Assembly: GCF_964355755.1 (NCBI RefSeq)
Contig: NC_092678.1
Coordinates: forward strand, 4,190,922 to 4,250,921
Source of the DNA: Antedon mediterranea
Lineage: Eukaryota; Echinodermata; Crinoidea; Comatulida; Antedonidae
Length of the DNA stretch: 60,000 nt
Direction: 5' to 3'
The notes under the pieces were generated by a model, which saw only the letters and a list, made by a program, of their open reading frames with translations, was not told the DNA's origin and made no database searches. Positions within the stretch are counted from its first letter, which is position 1, and each line of letters starts with the position of its first letter. Below are positions 21,048-30,672 of the stretch, in pieces. The position numbers were made by a program, and so were the translations under genes.

Positions 21048-21617
21048 ATGGCTAACCTGTTACCCGGCATTGGTCAACAAGTTCGTGCGGCTAGATGGGC
21101 CTTGTCATTGATAGCATGTACCGTAGAAGGGTGGGATAGATTAAGGCTACACGGAAATAGCATTCAAACAGCCTATAGAGCTGAAAATGGGGATCCGCAG
21201 GCTAGAAGAATCGTATGCCACCTAGGCTTCGTAGAAGGCCCAGACTACCCAGAATACATTCCGGAATTTGAACACATACACGGGTACATAGAGGAATTTA
21301 GGCGTATGACCCCAGACGGCCCTTATATACCCACATGGAATCGACGTAACAGAACACGTAACAACGTAAGAAACATCACAGCTCACATGGGGTTTGATGC
21401 GGAAGATTGCACTGTGCCTTACCTGGAACCAGTGCGTGATTTAGCCGCCTACATAATCTACATGAACAAAAATGCCAGAAACACTGCCAGACCAATACAA
21501 AACCCACCACAAGGGGGAAACCCGTTCCCTCCTGGTGCAAGAATTCCTTCTACTTCAATACCAGGTGCAGCATTAGACGCACCTGACCAAGCAAATGTTG
21601 AAGAAACTCACACTTAA
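21048..21617 (+). CDS. Intact 189-codon orphan ORF, probably from a mobile element
   Basis: An uninterrupted frame from ATG 21048 to TAA 21617. I do not recognise the family. The N-terminal two thirds are mixed charged and aromatic with compact, folded-protein composition (RRIVCHLGFVEGPDYPEYIP, FEHIHGYIEEFRRMTPDG), then a basic Asn/Arg stretch (RRNRTRNNVR), and the last 40 residues are Pro/Gly/Ser-rich. No signal peptide or membrane segment. A splice acceptor-like AG lies 8 bases before the ATG. It is followed without a gap by a decayed SIM-repeat family copy, so the two may be parts of one element. Codon use and composition resemble a maintained gene more than the decayed surroundings. Gag-like is a possibility, not shown. 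Confidence 0.5.
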   Translation: MANLLPGIGQQVRAARWALSLIACTVEGWDRLRLHGNSIQTAYRAENGDPQARRIVCHLGFVEGPDYPEYIPEFEHIHGYIEEFRRMTPDGPYIPTWNRRNRTRNNVRNITAHMGFDAEDCTVPYLEPVRDLAAYIIYMNKNARNTARPIQNPPQGGNPFPPGARIPSTSIPGAALDAPDQANVEETHT

Positions 21618-22185
21618 TTCTAATTTGTTTCCTGTACCCGAACCTGTTTTTTATCCTCTCGTTGATTATCCTGATTATGTTCATCGTTTGCATGTTCCAT
21701 ATGGATTTAATTGGTACTTCCTAGAAGGCACAGGCTTTAGGGCCACTCGATAAAGATAAATCTGCCAGTAAGGGAAGAGGTTTATGAAAGGTATGGCGAA
21801 CTTGTGGCTACTAATCCGGCTGTCATTAATCGACCGATTGGATGGCGGTGGGGTAACGAACTGGTTCAAATCATTGATTACGCACCGGTAGTCATTAGTG
21901 ATGATGATGAACCGGTGCAGATCATTGATGAAGAACCAGTTGATGATGATTAACCGGTAGTCAATATGGAGGATGAACCGGTTCTAATCACAGATGATGA
22001 TGATGAGGAGCCAGTCGTCATCAATGATGCCTGCCGCATCGGATGTGCCAGTCCACAGTCTCCGGCCATGGTGGCACCCCCGGCACTGGCAGCCACAGTT
22101 TACCAAAATAAATCCGGGAGAAAATGGGGTAACCTGGTTCAAATCATTGATTACGCACCGGTATTATGTGATTTAGCTTGATGGC
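21618..22185 (+). pseudogene. Decayed copy of the SIM-repeat ORF family (copy d)
   Basis: Directly after the 189-codon ORF the DNA encodes PVPEPVFYPLVDYPDYVHRL, GFNWYFLEG, IDYAPVVISDDDEPVQIIDE and MEDEPVLITDDDDEEPVVIN, close to residues 124-262 of the intact ORF, but with frameshifts and a stop (after the first acidic block). The acidic SUMO-interacting-motif-like array is retained in pieces. Confidence 0.75.
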
Positions 22186-22309
22186 ATGATCTGCTATAGC
22201 TGATTTGCTCAGTTCATTTTTTGATTCACTATGTGATTGACGAGTCAAATATTGCGTAATTTATACCGCCACCTATCGACAAAATCGAATATCACGTGAC
22301 GTTTATTAG

Positions 22310-22460
22310 ACTGATTTCTTCCATGAAGGCAATTGAATCCAGACTTGGTATTAATGTAGTTGTTCTTGACCTCGACACGGAACAACTAAATATGGTAAAG
22401 TAAAATACGAGACCACGATTAATAAGGCCATGTACATTTGAGTTAGTGTTATTCATTATT
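22310..22460 (+). pseudogene. Orphan exon 2 fragment of a proteinase K-like subtilase plus intron
   Basis: At 22317-22394 the plus strand encodes SMKAIESRLGINVVVLDLDT, then EQLNM, ending at a GTAAAG donor. This matches exon 2 of the gene at 55940-59118 (SMKAIESRIGVNVVVLDLDK). The match continues into that gene's intron 2 (ACGAGACC...GATTAA(T/C)AAGGCCAT). No other exons are near, so it is a genomic relic of a third subtilase copy or a transposed fragment. Confidence 0.85.
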
Positions 22461-22499
22461 ACGTTTTTCCTATCTGACTACATAAGTAAACCGCAAAGA

Positions 22500-23170
22500 C
22501 TCATGCGAAGCCCGTAACATGGTGGCAGCGGTGTTTTTAACTGTGCTGTGGTGGACCACATTTCTTTTAATGGATTGTTCCAAGTTAAAGCGTTTGAAAG
22601 TTATGCTAAAAGGGAAGAGTGGGAGTAATCCACTTGGGTTTGACGCATCTCCCAATGCATTGAAGGTAAGGCTCGCAACACTATGGATGCATATGCAATG
22701 AAAGCATACGAAGATTGGGCATAATGTTGACTGTTGGGCGAGATATTTTGGCATTGCATCTGATTAATGCGGCAAGTATTTCGCAATTAATTATACAGGT
22801 TTTAGAGAACATACTCAATGACATGCGCCAGCATACCTAATTATTGGCAACGCCATAAGCTAAATAATAAGCAAGTAGGCACAAAAAGTAATTAAGACCG
22901 CAGCCCTACAAGAGCAAACCACCAAGATTTGACAGACCGACTTACAACAGGCCAAGGTTTAACTCGCCTAATTATGCACCGAATCACAATGCATTTAACA
23001 GGCTGCCTATTAAAGCACATTCACAAAATCAGCCTCCTTTCAGACTAAACTTTAACGCTAGCAACCAGCAAGATCTGAATTCATTAAATAGGCCATTTAT
23101 TCCTCAACAAGCTCCCCGATTTGGCAACACACAAGGTCGGCAAAATCAAAATCAAAGAAAAAAAAAAATC
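22500..23170 (+). pseudogene. LTR-retrotransposon gag remnant
   Basis: At 22560-22720 frames read SKLKRLKVMLKGKSG and, shifted, MDAYAMKAYEDWA, helical gag-like pieces. From 22917 to 23163 a frame without ATG stays open and is rich in Asn, Gln, Pro, Phe and Arg (PPRFDRPTYNRPRFNSPN, later RPFIPQQAPRFGNTQGRQNQ), as in the low-complexity C-terminal region of some gag proteins. No zinc knuckle is seen. Confidence 0.5.
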
Positions 23171-23289
23171 GCACGATTCCTTAAAGTGCATCGCTGCAAG
23201 AAGGCCTTGGTAGTGCTGGTCTATTGGGCAATGATCTAGAAAATAAATGGGACAAACCAAAAGACATACTAGTAGTTACTAGAGCACTA

Positions 23290-23490
23290 ACTTTGTGTAT
23301 TGCCCGAAATACAAGTGCAGGATTGTATTAGACAATATCTCAAACAAAATCAAATAGTTGTACCACAGGAGTACAGAGAACACATAATAAATATAGCGCA
23401 TGATAAAACTGGACACAGGATAGGATCAGCCAACATTTTTATTGGCCTGGAATATACCATCAAGTTAGATATCCTATTTAAAAGAATTAT
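23290..23490 (+). pseudogene. Integrase N-terminal remnant of an LTR retrotransposon
   Basis: The frame reads VVPQEYREHIINIAHDKTGH and then, one frame over, QHFYWPGIYHQV: the VVP....R..I....H....GH...FYWPG signature of retroelement integrase zinc fingers. A frameshift separates the blocks. Confidence 0.7.
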
Positions 23491-24251
23491 TATAGCAGGT
23501 CCATTTTCTGTTATAGAGGAATGGGAATAGATATTTGAGTAAAAGTTTAAAAAAATGTCCACAAGAAGGTTGCAAAGGCTTCGCCTGTCTCTTATAAATC
23601 AGCTATAAAATCAGTTACAGTATAAAAAAATTAACTTAAAAAAATGTCCACAAGAAGGTTGCTGGAATCGTGATAATGATCCGTCTTGTAGTTTTGACGT
23701 ACGGCTTAAAATTAGATAATAAAAAGCCGCCGCTGCACGCAAAATTGCACCATTATTGCTTAACAAATCAAACACTAGAAACACTAATTATGAAGTAAAT
23801 TAGTATTATATTTAGACATTATAAGAAGTCCAAATACTCATAGGCCTACAATTATTTTATTCCACCTATAATTTAAAACATTTATAATTTATTTATACAT
23901 TTATTCACTTTACATGTGCACTGTCGAACCATACGCGCTCCTTAGTCACTTTCATTTTACAATCTGCAAGAAGTGGTTATGGTATTTTGGATTCATTTAT
24001 ATTTTGCTTGCGACGCACTGACTATTTCTGCGTTGTTGGGACTGTATTTTTTATAATTCATATACATTTGAAGTAGAGTACGTTTTTCTATGGTTCTTAG
24101 CACGAAACTCATTCAAAACGAGGTATTCTTTCCTGACATAGCGGGTAGCACCATTTACTGTGTAATGCAACTTCTATGAAGAGCAGAATTAATAAATAGC
24201 ATAAATAAACAAATAGAATAATGAGAGGGTTAGTTGTTTCAATCTCTATTT

Positions 24252-24445
24252 TGATTGGTCTTCAATCATACATGATATGCATAATGTTGCAGGTGATGTT
24301 ACGCTTCATTGATTTCCATGTCTATAAAACCACGTCGAATTAGCCCGCGCACCTCTTTCCTTATAAATCAGCTATAGGCTAAAATCATCATATAAAATTA
24401 AGTTAAACAATGTCCACAAGAAGGTTGCGAAGGCTTCGCCTGTGA
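24252..24445 (+). promoter_or_regulatory. CCAAT/TATA promoter and 11-codon first exon (copy A)
   Basis: In order: ATTGG (inverted CCAAT) near 24254, ATGCATAAT octamer-like word near 24279, TATAAAA at 24323-24329, and ATG at 24410. The frame from the ATG spells MSTRRLRRLRL and then stops, while CGCCT/GTGAGTAG at the end is a near-perfect splice donor. TATA to ATG is 87 bases here and 89 in copies B and C. Confidence 0.6.
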
Positions 24446-24733
24446 GTAGCACCTTAGTTAGTAGGCTTTTCAGCTGTTTTAGTAACATGTAATTGTGTAG
24501 GCCTTTAATAACATGAGTAAATTTAATTCAGTAAGACTTCTTCTGGCCTTAGCTAGTTAGTAGGCTGTGACGGCGTGACGTGAGGCTCTTTTTTACTTAA
24601 GCTCTGGCGATACTCACATGGGACTATGATCAGGTCATGGAGGTATACCTCCATGGTCAGGTCGACCAATATCTACGGAACGGCAAAACCGCAATATGCG
24701 GTTACCGGCACAGTAATATGTAGGCTCATAATT

Positions 24734-24933
24734 AGTTATCCGCTTAGTAGCGGATAACTCCTTGTAATTGTCCTGTTGCTTTTTTTTTTTTTTTTGGTTA
24801 TCCGCAACTTTTGAAGTTGAGGATAACCCTTTTTTTTCATCTTCTTTATTAGTTATCCGCATTCAGCGGATAACTCCTTGTAATCGTCCTGTTACTTTTT
24901 TTTTTTTTTTGTTATCCGCACTTGGCGGATAAC
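24734..24933 (+). repeat. Array of four GTTATCCGC hairpins (copy A)
   Basis: Perfect or near-perfect inverted repeats at 24734-24759 (10-bp arms, loop TTAGTA), 24796-24828 (about 15-bp arms, one mismatch), 24851-24875 (loop ATTCA) and 24911-24933 (loop ACTTG). They are spaced about 60 bp apart by CCTTGTAAT(T/C)GTCCTGTT(G/A)C and a poly-T run, so each hairpin plus linker is a tandem unit. Arms are kept while loops vary. Confidence 0.75.
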
Positions 24934-24945
24934 CCCTTGTTATTG

Positions 24946-25440
24946 TCAGGATCATACATGATATGCATAATGTTGCAGGTGATGTTACGCTTCATTGATT
25001 TCCATGTCTATAAAACCACGTCGAATTAGCCCGCGCACCTCTTTCCTTATAAATCATACTACATCAGTATATATCAGTTATAGGCTAAAAAAAAAAAATG
25101 TCCACAAGAAGGTTGCGAAGGCTTCGCCTGTGAGTAGCACCTTAGTTAGTAGGCTTTTCAGCTGTTTTAGTAACATGTAATTGTGTAGGCCTTTAATAAC
25201 ATGAGTAAATTTAATTCAGTAAGACTTCTTCTGGCCTTAGCTAGTTAGTAGGCTGTGACGGCGTGACGTGAGGCTCTTTTTTACTTAAGCTCTGGCGATA
25301 CTCACATGGGACTATGATCAGGTCGACCAATATCTATGGAACGGCAAAACCGCAATATGCGGTTACCGGCACAGTAATATGTAGGCTCATAATTAGTTAT
25401 CCGCTTAGTAGCGGATAACTCCTTGTGATTGTAGTGGATC
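24946..25440 (+). mobile_element. Promoter-exon-hairpin repeat element, copy B (5' truncated)
   Basis: Starts within the promoter region (ATCATACATGATATGCATAA), keeps TATAAAA at 25009-25015, ATG at 25098 with the same 11-codon frame and donor, and one hairpin at 25395-25420. It follows copy A head to tail. Confidence 0.7.
25009..25131 (+). promoter_or_regulatory. TATA box and 11-codon exon (copy B)
   Basis: TATAAAA at 25009, ATG at 25098, donor CCT/GTGAGTAG at about 25130. Identical in layout to copies A, C and D. Confidence 0.55.
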
Positions 25441-26449
25441 AATATTTTTTTTTTTTTTTTCTGTATTATTCTTATTTCTTTCCCATTTTTTTGTGACTCG
25501 CATTTCTCTAAAATGTGTAAACATAACATTTCATAACTTTGACAACATGTGGGCATTTACGTGAAGTTGTGCACCTCCTTTTTTGAATGACGTCAGAGTT
25601 GCGCAACGTGACTTACGCACGATTTTATGATTTTTAATGATTGATCATAGCTTAAAAACCAAGCGTAATTTTTTTTTTACCCTTTATGAAAATTTAAGTC
25701 ATATCAAGAATGGCGTGTTTTACAAGAAGTTACGTGCGTACGCGCATTTAAAATTTTAAAATGCGCAAAATTAATTTCTAATCAACTTTTTACGCCATTC
25801 ATGACATTTTGCACCATTCATGACATTTTGCGCATGTCAAAATTTCCCGCGTGCGCGAACAATTTTACGCGTGCGGCGCGCACGCAGCATAAAATCTTGT
25901 TTTTTTCTATTAAATTGTGATTTTCCAGCCTTTCCTAGTCATTTTTAAAAAGATTGACATCATTTCAAATTAAAATGACGTCATACGTACACGTTGTTTT
26001 AGACCACTTGCGTGCGTTTTTATTGCAAAAGTTACAAAATATTGTCAAAATTATGCCTGTTTTGAAACTATTATAGCTCCTCAGGATCAACCGTAACCCC
26101 CGATTTTTTTAACTTAATATGTAAGCAGATATGTTGTAGATATGAATTCATGCAGAATTTTTTCCTCACGGATGTTGTGACGTCATCGTATGGCCACACG
26201 AATGTAAAAAATAGGATTTTTTTCTCTTTCGTTATTGCTCATCACATTCAATGGAGCCCATCACGCTTATCCGTTTTCCATTTTCACCCCGATTTTGATA
26301 TTGTCTAGGTCAATCAACTATCTTTCGCACGAGTTAAAAATATTTTAATTTTTATGATGTCATCATGCCTAAAAATTAAAATTACGTGTGGCATTAATTC
26401 CATCTTTACAGTAAATTTTAATCTGTTATAGCTCGTAAGAATAAAATGT
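25441..26449 (+). repeat. CRE-palindrome region of the repeat element, copy 1
   Basis: Non-coding, with internal degenerate repeats of roughly 350 bp. Each unit includes a GATGTTGTGACGTCAT block, TATGGCCAC, an ATTGTCTAGGTCAATCAA segment and an ATAGCTCCTCAG segment. TGACGTCA-type palindromes occur near 25594, 25977 and 26177. Related regions: 28945-30285 (same strand) and 46735-48180 (inverted). Confidence 0.65.
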
Positions 26450-27235
26450 GATATTTTGCTTGCGACGCACTGACTATTTCTGCGTTGTTGGGACTGTATT
26501 TTTTATAATTCATATACATTTGAAGTAGAGTACGTTTTTCGATGGTTCTTAGCACGAAACTCATTCAAAACGAGGTATTCCTTCCTGACATAGCGGGTAG
26601 CACCATTTACTGTGTAATGCAACTTCTATGAAGAGCAGAATTAATAAATAGCATAAATAAACAAATAGAATAATGAGGGTTGTTTCAATCTCTATTTTGA
26701 TTGGTCTTCAATCATACATGATATGCATAATGTTGCAGGTGATGTTACGCTTCATTGATTTCCATGTCTATAAAACCACGTCGAATTAGCCCGCGCACCT
26801 CTTTCCTTATAAATCATCGGTATAGGCTAAACAAATTAACAAGTTAAAGTTGAAAAAATGTCCACAAGAAGGTTGCGAAGGCTTCGCCTGTGAGTAGCAC
26901 CTTAGTTAGTAGGCTTTTCAGCTGTTTTAGTAACATGTAATTGTGTAGGCCTTTAATAACATGAGTAAATTTAATTCAGTAAGTAGTAAGTAGGCTGTGA
27001 CGGCGTGACGTGAGGCTCAAGCTTTTTGACTTAAGCTCTGGCGATACTCACATGGGAGTATGGTCAGGTCGACCAATATCTATGGAACGGCAAAACCGCA
27101 ATATGCGGTTACCAGCACAGTAATATGTAGGCTCATAATTATAATTTTCAATTTGACACACACACACATAATGAATCAATATTACACAAAAATTATATAG
27201 TCCGAGTTAAATGAAACTTCAAAATAAAGTTACAT
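26450..27235 (+). mobile_element. Promoter-exon repeat element, copy C, with element terminus
   Basis: Begins GATATTTTGCTTGCGACGCA, keeps TATAAAA at 26769 and the 11-codon frame at 26858, lacks the hairpin array, and ends with a CA-repeat and a CAAAATAAAGTTACAT terminus. The same terminus, inverted, closes copy D at about 46590, so this is probably one real end of the element. Confidence 0.65.
26769..26891 (+). promoter_or_regulatory. TATA box and 11-codon exon (copy C)
   Basis: TATAAAA at 26769-26775, ATG at 26858, donor CCT/GTGAGTAG. Upstream ATTGG and ATGCATAAT words are kept. Confidence 0.55.
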
Positions 27236-27377
27236 ATCCTATAATAGATTGTCTACAAATACTAATAAATACTCATACGATATTTTGACAATCTTGATAT
27301 GTTCTTTATACACTAACGATAGGTACTTCGATCAATCAATGAACAGTTTGTATATTGATTGGTGTTTCATGAGTAGT

Positions 27378-28196
27378 TTTCCAGGCACATCAGAAAATAA
27401 AAATTTTCAAAGGGCAGTTTATCCTACCCTTACCTTCTCTCTTTTAGGTAAAGAGACAGGCGGTGTGTACGCTTTTTAGTGCTCTTTTCAGAGTATTTTT
27501 ATTTAATATTCTTACTACTAAATCCTTCTTTTTCAATTTTTATTTTGTATTTTTGCTAATCGTTGTGAGTATTGTAGCCCACTTTATTCCTTTTTATTGG
27601 CTGCATCTTGATCTAACGTTTTTGAGTTTTTATTCTTTGTTTATATACTTCCCTTAATAGTGTGAACTGACGATGATGATACACAAGCTGTTTTTCAAAT
27701 AAGGTAAGGTTTTTTGTGGATTGTCAATTATTAAGCAGGCTCCTCTAGAAAGTGTTAAAAAACCGGCAAGTCCAAGTTGTAAGCTTAGCTTTTAGTCTTT
27801 TTCATTGTTTACGGTTTAATACAGCAGGGTCTCTATAATCTTGGTTTATTTTTATACTTACATGAATTTTTGTAGTATTTTATTTTCATTTATGAGTTTC
27901 TTTTAGTTTATACATTTAATTGTTGTTTATTTTCAAGCTATTCATTGTTTTTTTTTTCATTATAGGGAGTGGTCTATACTTTAAATATTTTACCTATAAC
28001 CGCAGTGGCTGGAACATTTTTACCATTACTAATTGCTTAATGTTTAGTACTGCTGTTTTGAGAGTTTTATAAAAGAATTTTCTTTTTGTTTCTTTATTAT
28101 TTTCTTTTTAGTTTATAGTTAAAAAAATTCACTGGGTCAGATATTTTCTTTGCATGTAACATTATTTATTATTATTATTGGGACCAAGTATTCTGC
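27378..28196 (-). pseudogene. Mitochondrial 12S rRNA, nuclear copy
   Basis: The minus strand carries 12S landmarks in order: ATACTTGGTCCCAAT start, CAGCCACTGCGGTTATA (the 530-type loop), TTGCCGGTTTTTTAACA, GTGGGCTACAATACTC, GCGTACACACCGCC and a GTGCCTGGAA end. It seems nearly full length. It is a nuclear relic, so a functional role is not expected. Confidence 0.9.
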
Positions 28197-28200
28197 ATAA

Positions 28201-28267
28201 AGAGAGGATTTTAACCTTCTATAAAAGCATTTTCAGTGCTTTGCTTTTTTAAAGCTACTTTTGCCAC
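28201..28267 (-). pseudogene. Mitochondrial tRNA-Phe(GAA), nuclear copy
   Basis: Anticodon arm AAGCA-CTGAAAA-TGCTT with anticodon GAA, directly upstream of 12S as in most animal mitochondrial genomes. Confidence 0.75.
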
Positions 28268-28335
28268 TAGAAAATGGATTTCAACATTTATTAGAGGATC
28301 TTAAGTCCTCTGCATTTACTTTTTGCTATTTTACT
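28268..28335 (-). pseudogene. Mitochondrial tRNA-Leu(UAA), nuclear copy
   Basis: Anticodon arm GAGGA-CTTAAGA-TCCTC with anticodon TAA, preceded by an AGCAAAAAGTAAATGC D-arm typical of tRNA-Leu(UUR). Confidence 0.75.
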
Positions 28336-28402
28336 TATCTTATCTTAGATTAAAATTGATTCTTTTTGATTGGAAGTCAAATGTTCATTAAACTAAAGTG
28401 TT
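28336..28402 (-). pseudogene. Mitochondrial tRNA-Gly(UCC), nuclear copy
   Basis: Anticodon arm TTTGA-CTTCCAA-TCAAA with anticodon TCC, next to the 3' end of 16S. Confidence 0.75.
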
Positions 28403-28944
28403 CTTTATTTTATTTCAGTATTTGTTTAGAGCTAAATGATTAGTGGTCACTTAATTTCTTTCGTACTAATAAAACTCTTTTTTTCATAGATAGAAACTGA
28501 CCTGACTTGCGTCGGTCTGAACTCAGTCGCGTAGGTCGAACAGACCTACTTTTAGAGGTTTTTGCACCCCCTAAGGCACTCCGGTACAACATCGAGGTCG
28601 CAAACTCTCTTTTCAATAAGAACTCTCAAAGAGAATAATGCTGCAGCCGTTTAACTTTTGTCTTTTTTCTAGGGGCGTACCCTTTGTTTGCCGAATTCCT
28701 TTCTCTTATTTGTTTTTTTTTAATTTTCAGTGTTGAATAAAACTATTAAAAACAATTTTTTTCTTGTTAGAAATATTTTATTTTCATTCAGTTGTTTATT
28801 TTTGTTAGAATAGTTTAATTTATTTTATTCTTTTAAATATTTAATTTTAACATTATTTTATAGTTAAAAACTATTATTCTGCTTTATTCTTCATTAATTA
28901 GGTGATCTAATACTTTAACTTAGTCCTAAAAAGCTTTTCAGCGC
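28403..28944 (-). pseudogene. Mitochondrial 16S rRNA, 3' part, nuclear copy with internal deletion
   Basis: The minus strand contains TTTGAGAGTTC, GTTTGCGACCTCGATGTTG, GGGGTGCAAAAACC, GGTCTGTTCGACC, GTTCAGACCGACGCAAGTCA and TAGTACGAAAG, the peptidyl-transferase end of 16S. Further upstream GGAATTCGGCAAAC and TTAAACGGCTGCAG are joined directly to CATTATTCTC, so a few hundred bases of 16S are deleted at a short GCAG-like junction near 28640. Confidence 0.92.
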
Positions 28945-30285
28945 GATCACTCATCCGTGACGTCATTTATACGCCATTTTGTGAAATCGCATTATCAATC
29001 ATATCTCTATAATTCATTATCACATATTAATGAAATTCCCTACACGTAAACTTCAGGTCAAGGGTAAAAATATCAGTAAATAAAAACGCACGCGTACATA
29101 GGTTCATGTGCGTAAAATCGCGCGTTAAAAGTTTAAAATGTGAAAAATTAATTTCTAATCAATTTTCTACGCATTTCATGTCATTTTAAGCATGTCAAAA
29201 ATTCCCACGCGCGCGCACATTTTTTCGCGCGCGGCACGCATGTAGCGTTAAAAACATATTTTTTTCACTTGATTTATGTTTTTTCAGCCCTTTTCTCGTA
29301 ATTTTACCAACAATTTCGACTTTAAATCACGTCATGCGAGCACGTCGAATTTGAGAATTTGCGCGTGTTTTTGATGAAAAAGTTAAAAAATTTGTCAAAA
29401 TTATGCCTTTTTTTAAACAGTCATATTTTCTAAACTAAACGGTGAAAGTTATTTTTATTACATATTCTGGAAGATGATGAGTTGTAGATATCGGATTATG
29501 CATCAATATGGCTAACCGGACATTGTGACGTCATTGTATGGCCACTCGAATATAAAATATTGGATTTTTGTTTCTTTCGTCATAGCTTATCGCATTTAAT
29601 AGAGCGCATATCCACTTATGCGTTTTTCATTTTGCACCTGATTTTGATATTGTCTAGGTCAATCAATTATCTTTCGAATGATTTAACATTTTAAATTTTT
29701 TTATGACGTCATCATGTTCAAAAGGGTGAATTCCTTGGGTCATTTATTTTCATCATACAGTAAATTTCAATATGTTATAGCTCCTCAGAATAAGAAGAGA
29801 TAATCATGATTAAAACGTTTTCTGGAAGCTGTTGAATTGTAGATACGAATTCATGTAAAAATGTTGCGCTTCGGATGTTGTGACGTCATATGGCCAGTTG
29901 AATTATAAAAGTCGTATTTTCATATTTTGCGTCATAGTTCATGACATTTAAAAGAGCGCGCATCCATATTATGCGTATCCCAATTTCTTCAACACATTAA
30001 TAAGTTGTTGCTCAAATAATTTCCTTCCAAAATTGCTATCTACGTATTTCATTTTGATGACATCATTTTAAAATTTGGAATAAAGGAGGGTCCCGTTATT
30101 TTCACCTATTCTGCACTGTATTTAGTATGTATGCTACACTGTATATAGATATACAGTATATACTGTACATATTGTATATGACATATAATAGGCACAATTC
30201 AGCATTATAAGCGTATAATAGGATGGCATACATCAACATTTTCCGATCGTATGTTAACGTACGTGCATGTTTTAAAAAAAATTAA
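28945..30285 (+). repeat. CRE-palindrome region of the repeat element, copy 2, inserted in the NUMT
   Basis: Homologous to 25441-26449 and, inverted, to 46735-48180. Near-palindromic TGACGTCA motifs occur around 28959, 29528, 29705 and 29880. It splits the 16S rRNA copy: 16S sequence resumes on the far side at about 30285 (AGTAGGCCTAGAAGCAGCCA on the minus strand near 30355). Confidence 0.65.
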
Positions 30286-30672
30286 AGTGACGAATTAAAT
30301 TCTAGTTATTGTTTATATTTTTGCTTTAATACTTTCCTATTGATGGCTGCTTCTAGGCCTACTATTTTTTTTAAATTTTTTTTTTCTTTGATTTTAGCTA
30401 TATTTTAGGCTTTTTCCTTTAACTAAAAAGTTTATCGCTATCGTTATTGATAACAATTTTTTTATTAACAAATAAAAACGTGAGCTAATACTCATTTAAC
30501 AGAAAACCAGCTATAACCAAGCTCGTTTCATGTCTAATGAAACCTCTTTATTTACTTTTGCAACAGTAATATAATACAATCATTTTATTGGTGTATCATT
30601 AGATCTCTTGGTTTCGGGTTTTGAAAAGTTTTTCTTTCTTGTTGTTGAACCATAATACGGTAGGAGTTTTAA
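30286..30672 (-). pseudogene. Mitochondrial 16S rRNA, 5'/middle part, nuclear copy
   Basis: The minus strand has ACCCGAAACCAAG, GAGCTTGGTTATAGCTGG and AGTAGGCCTAGAAGCAGCCA, all domain II landmarks of mitochondrial 16S. The MITE at 30673-31298 separates this from the 5' domain. Confidence 0.88.

Larger units (their letters stand above)
23664..24945 (+). mobile_element. Promoter-exon-hairpin repeat element, copy A
   Basis: Homologous to copies at 24946-25440 (B), 26450-27235 (C) and, inverted, 46590-49461 (D). Layout: AT-rich leader starting GGAATCGTGATAATGATCC, a CCAAT/TATA promoter (TATAAAA at 24323), a short exon with an 11-codon frame at 24410, then a GTTATCCGC hairpin array (24734-24933). 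Two extra partial copies of the exon start (23555 and 23644) lie just left of it. No transposase is seen, so it is a non-autonomous element or a decayed gene family. Confidence 0.7.

Noticed and set aside
24635-25556. Minus-strand frames sharing ATKRITNYEPTYYCAGN, also on the plus strand at 48237-48482
   Set aside because: Similarity is explained by the DNA repeat and its hairpins; the frames run antisense to the promoter and exon and through poly-T.
27378-28944. Real mitochondrial genome segment or assembly contamination
   Set aside because: It is flanked and interrupted by nuclear repeats also present elsewhere in the window, and 16S has a deletion; a NUMT explains it better.
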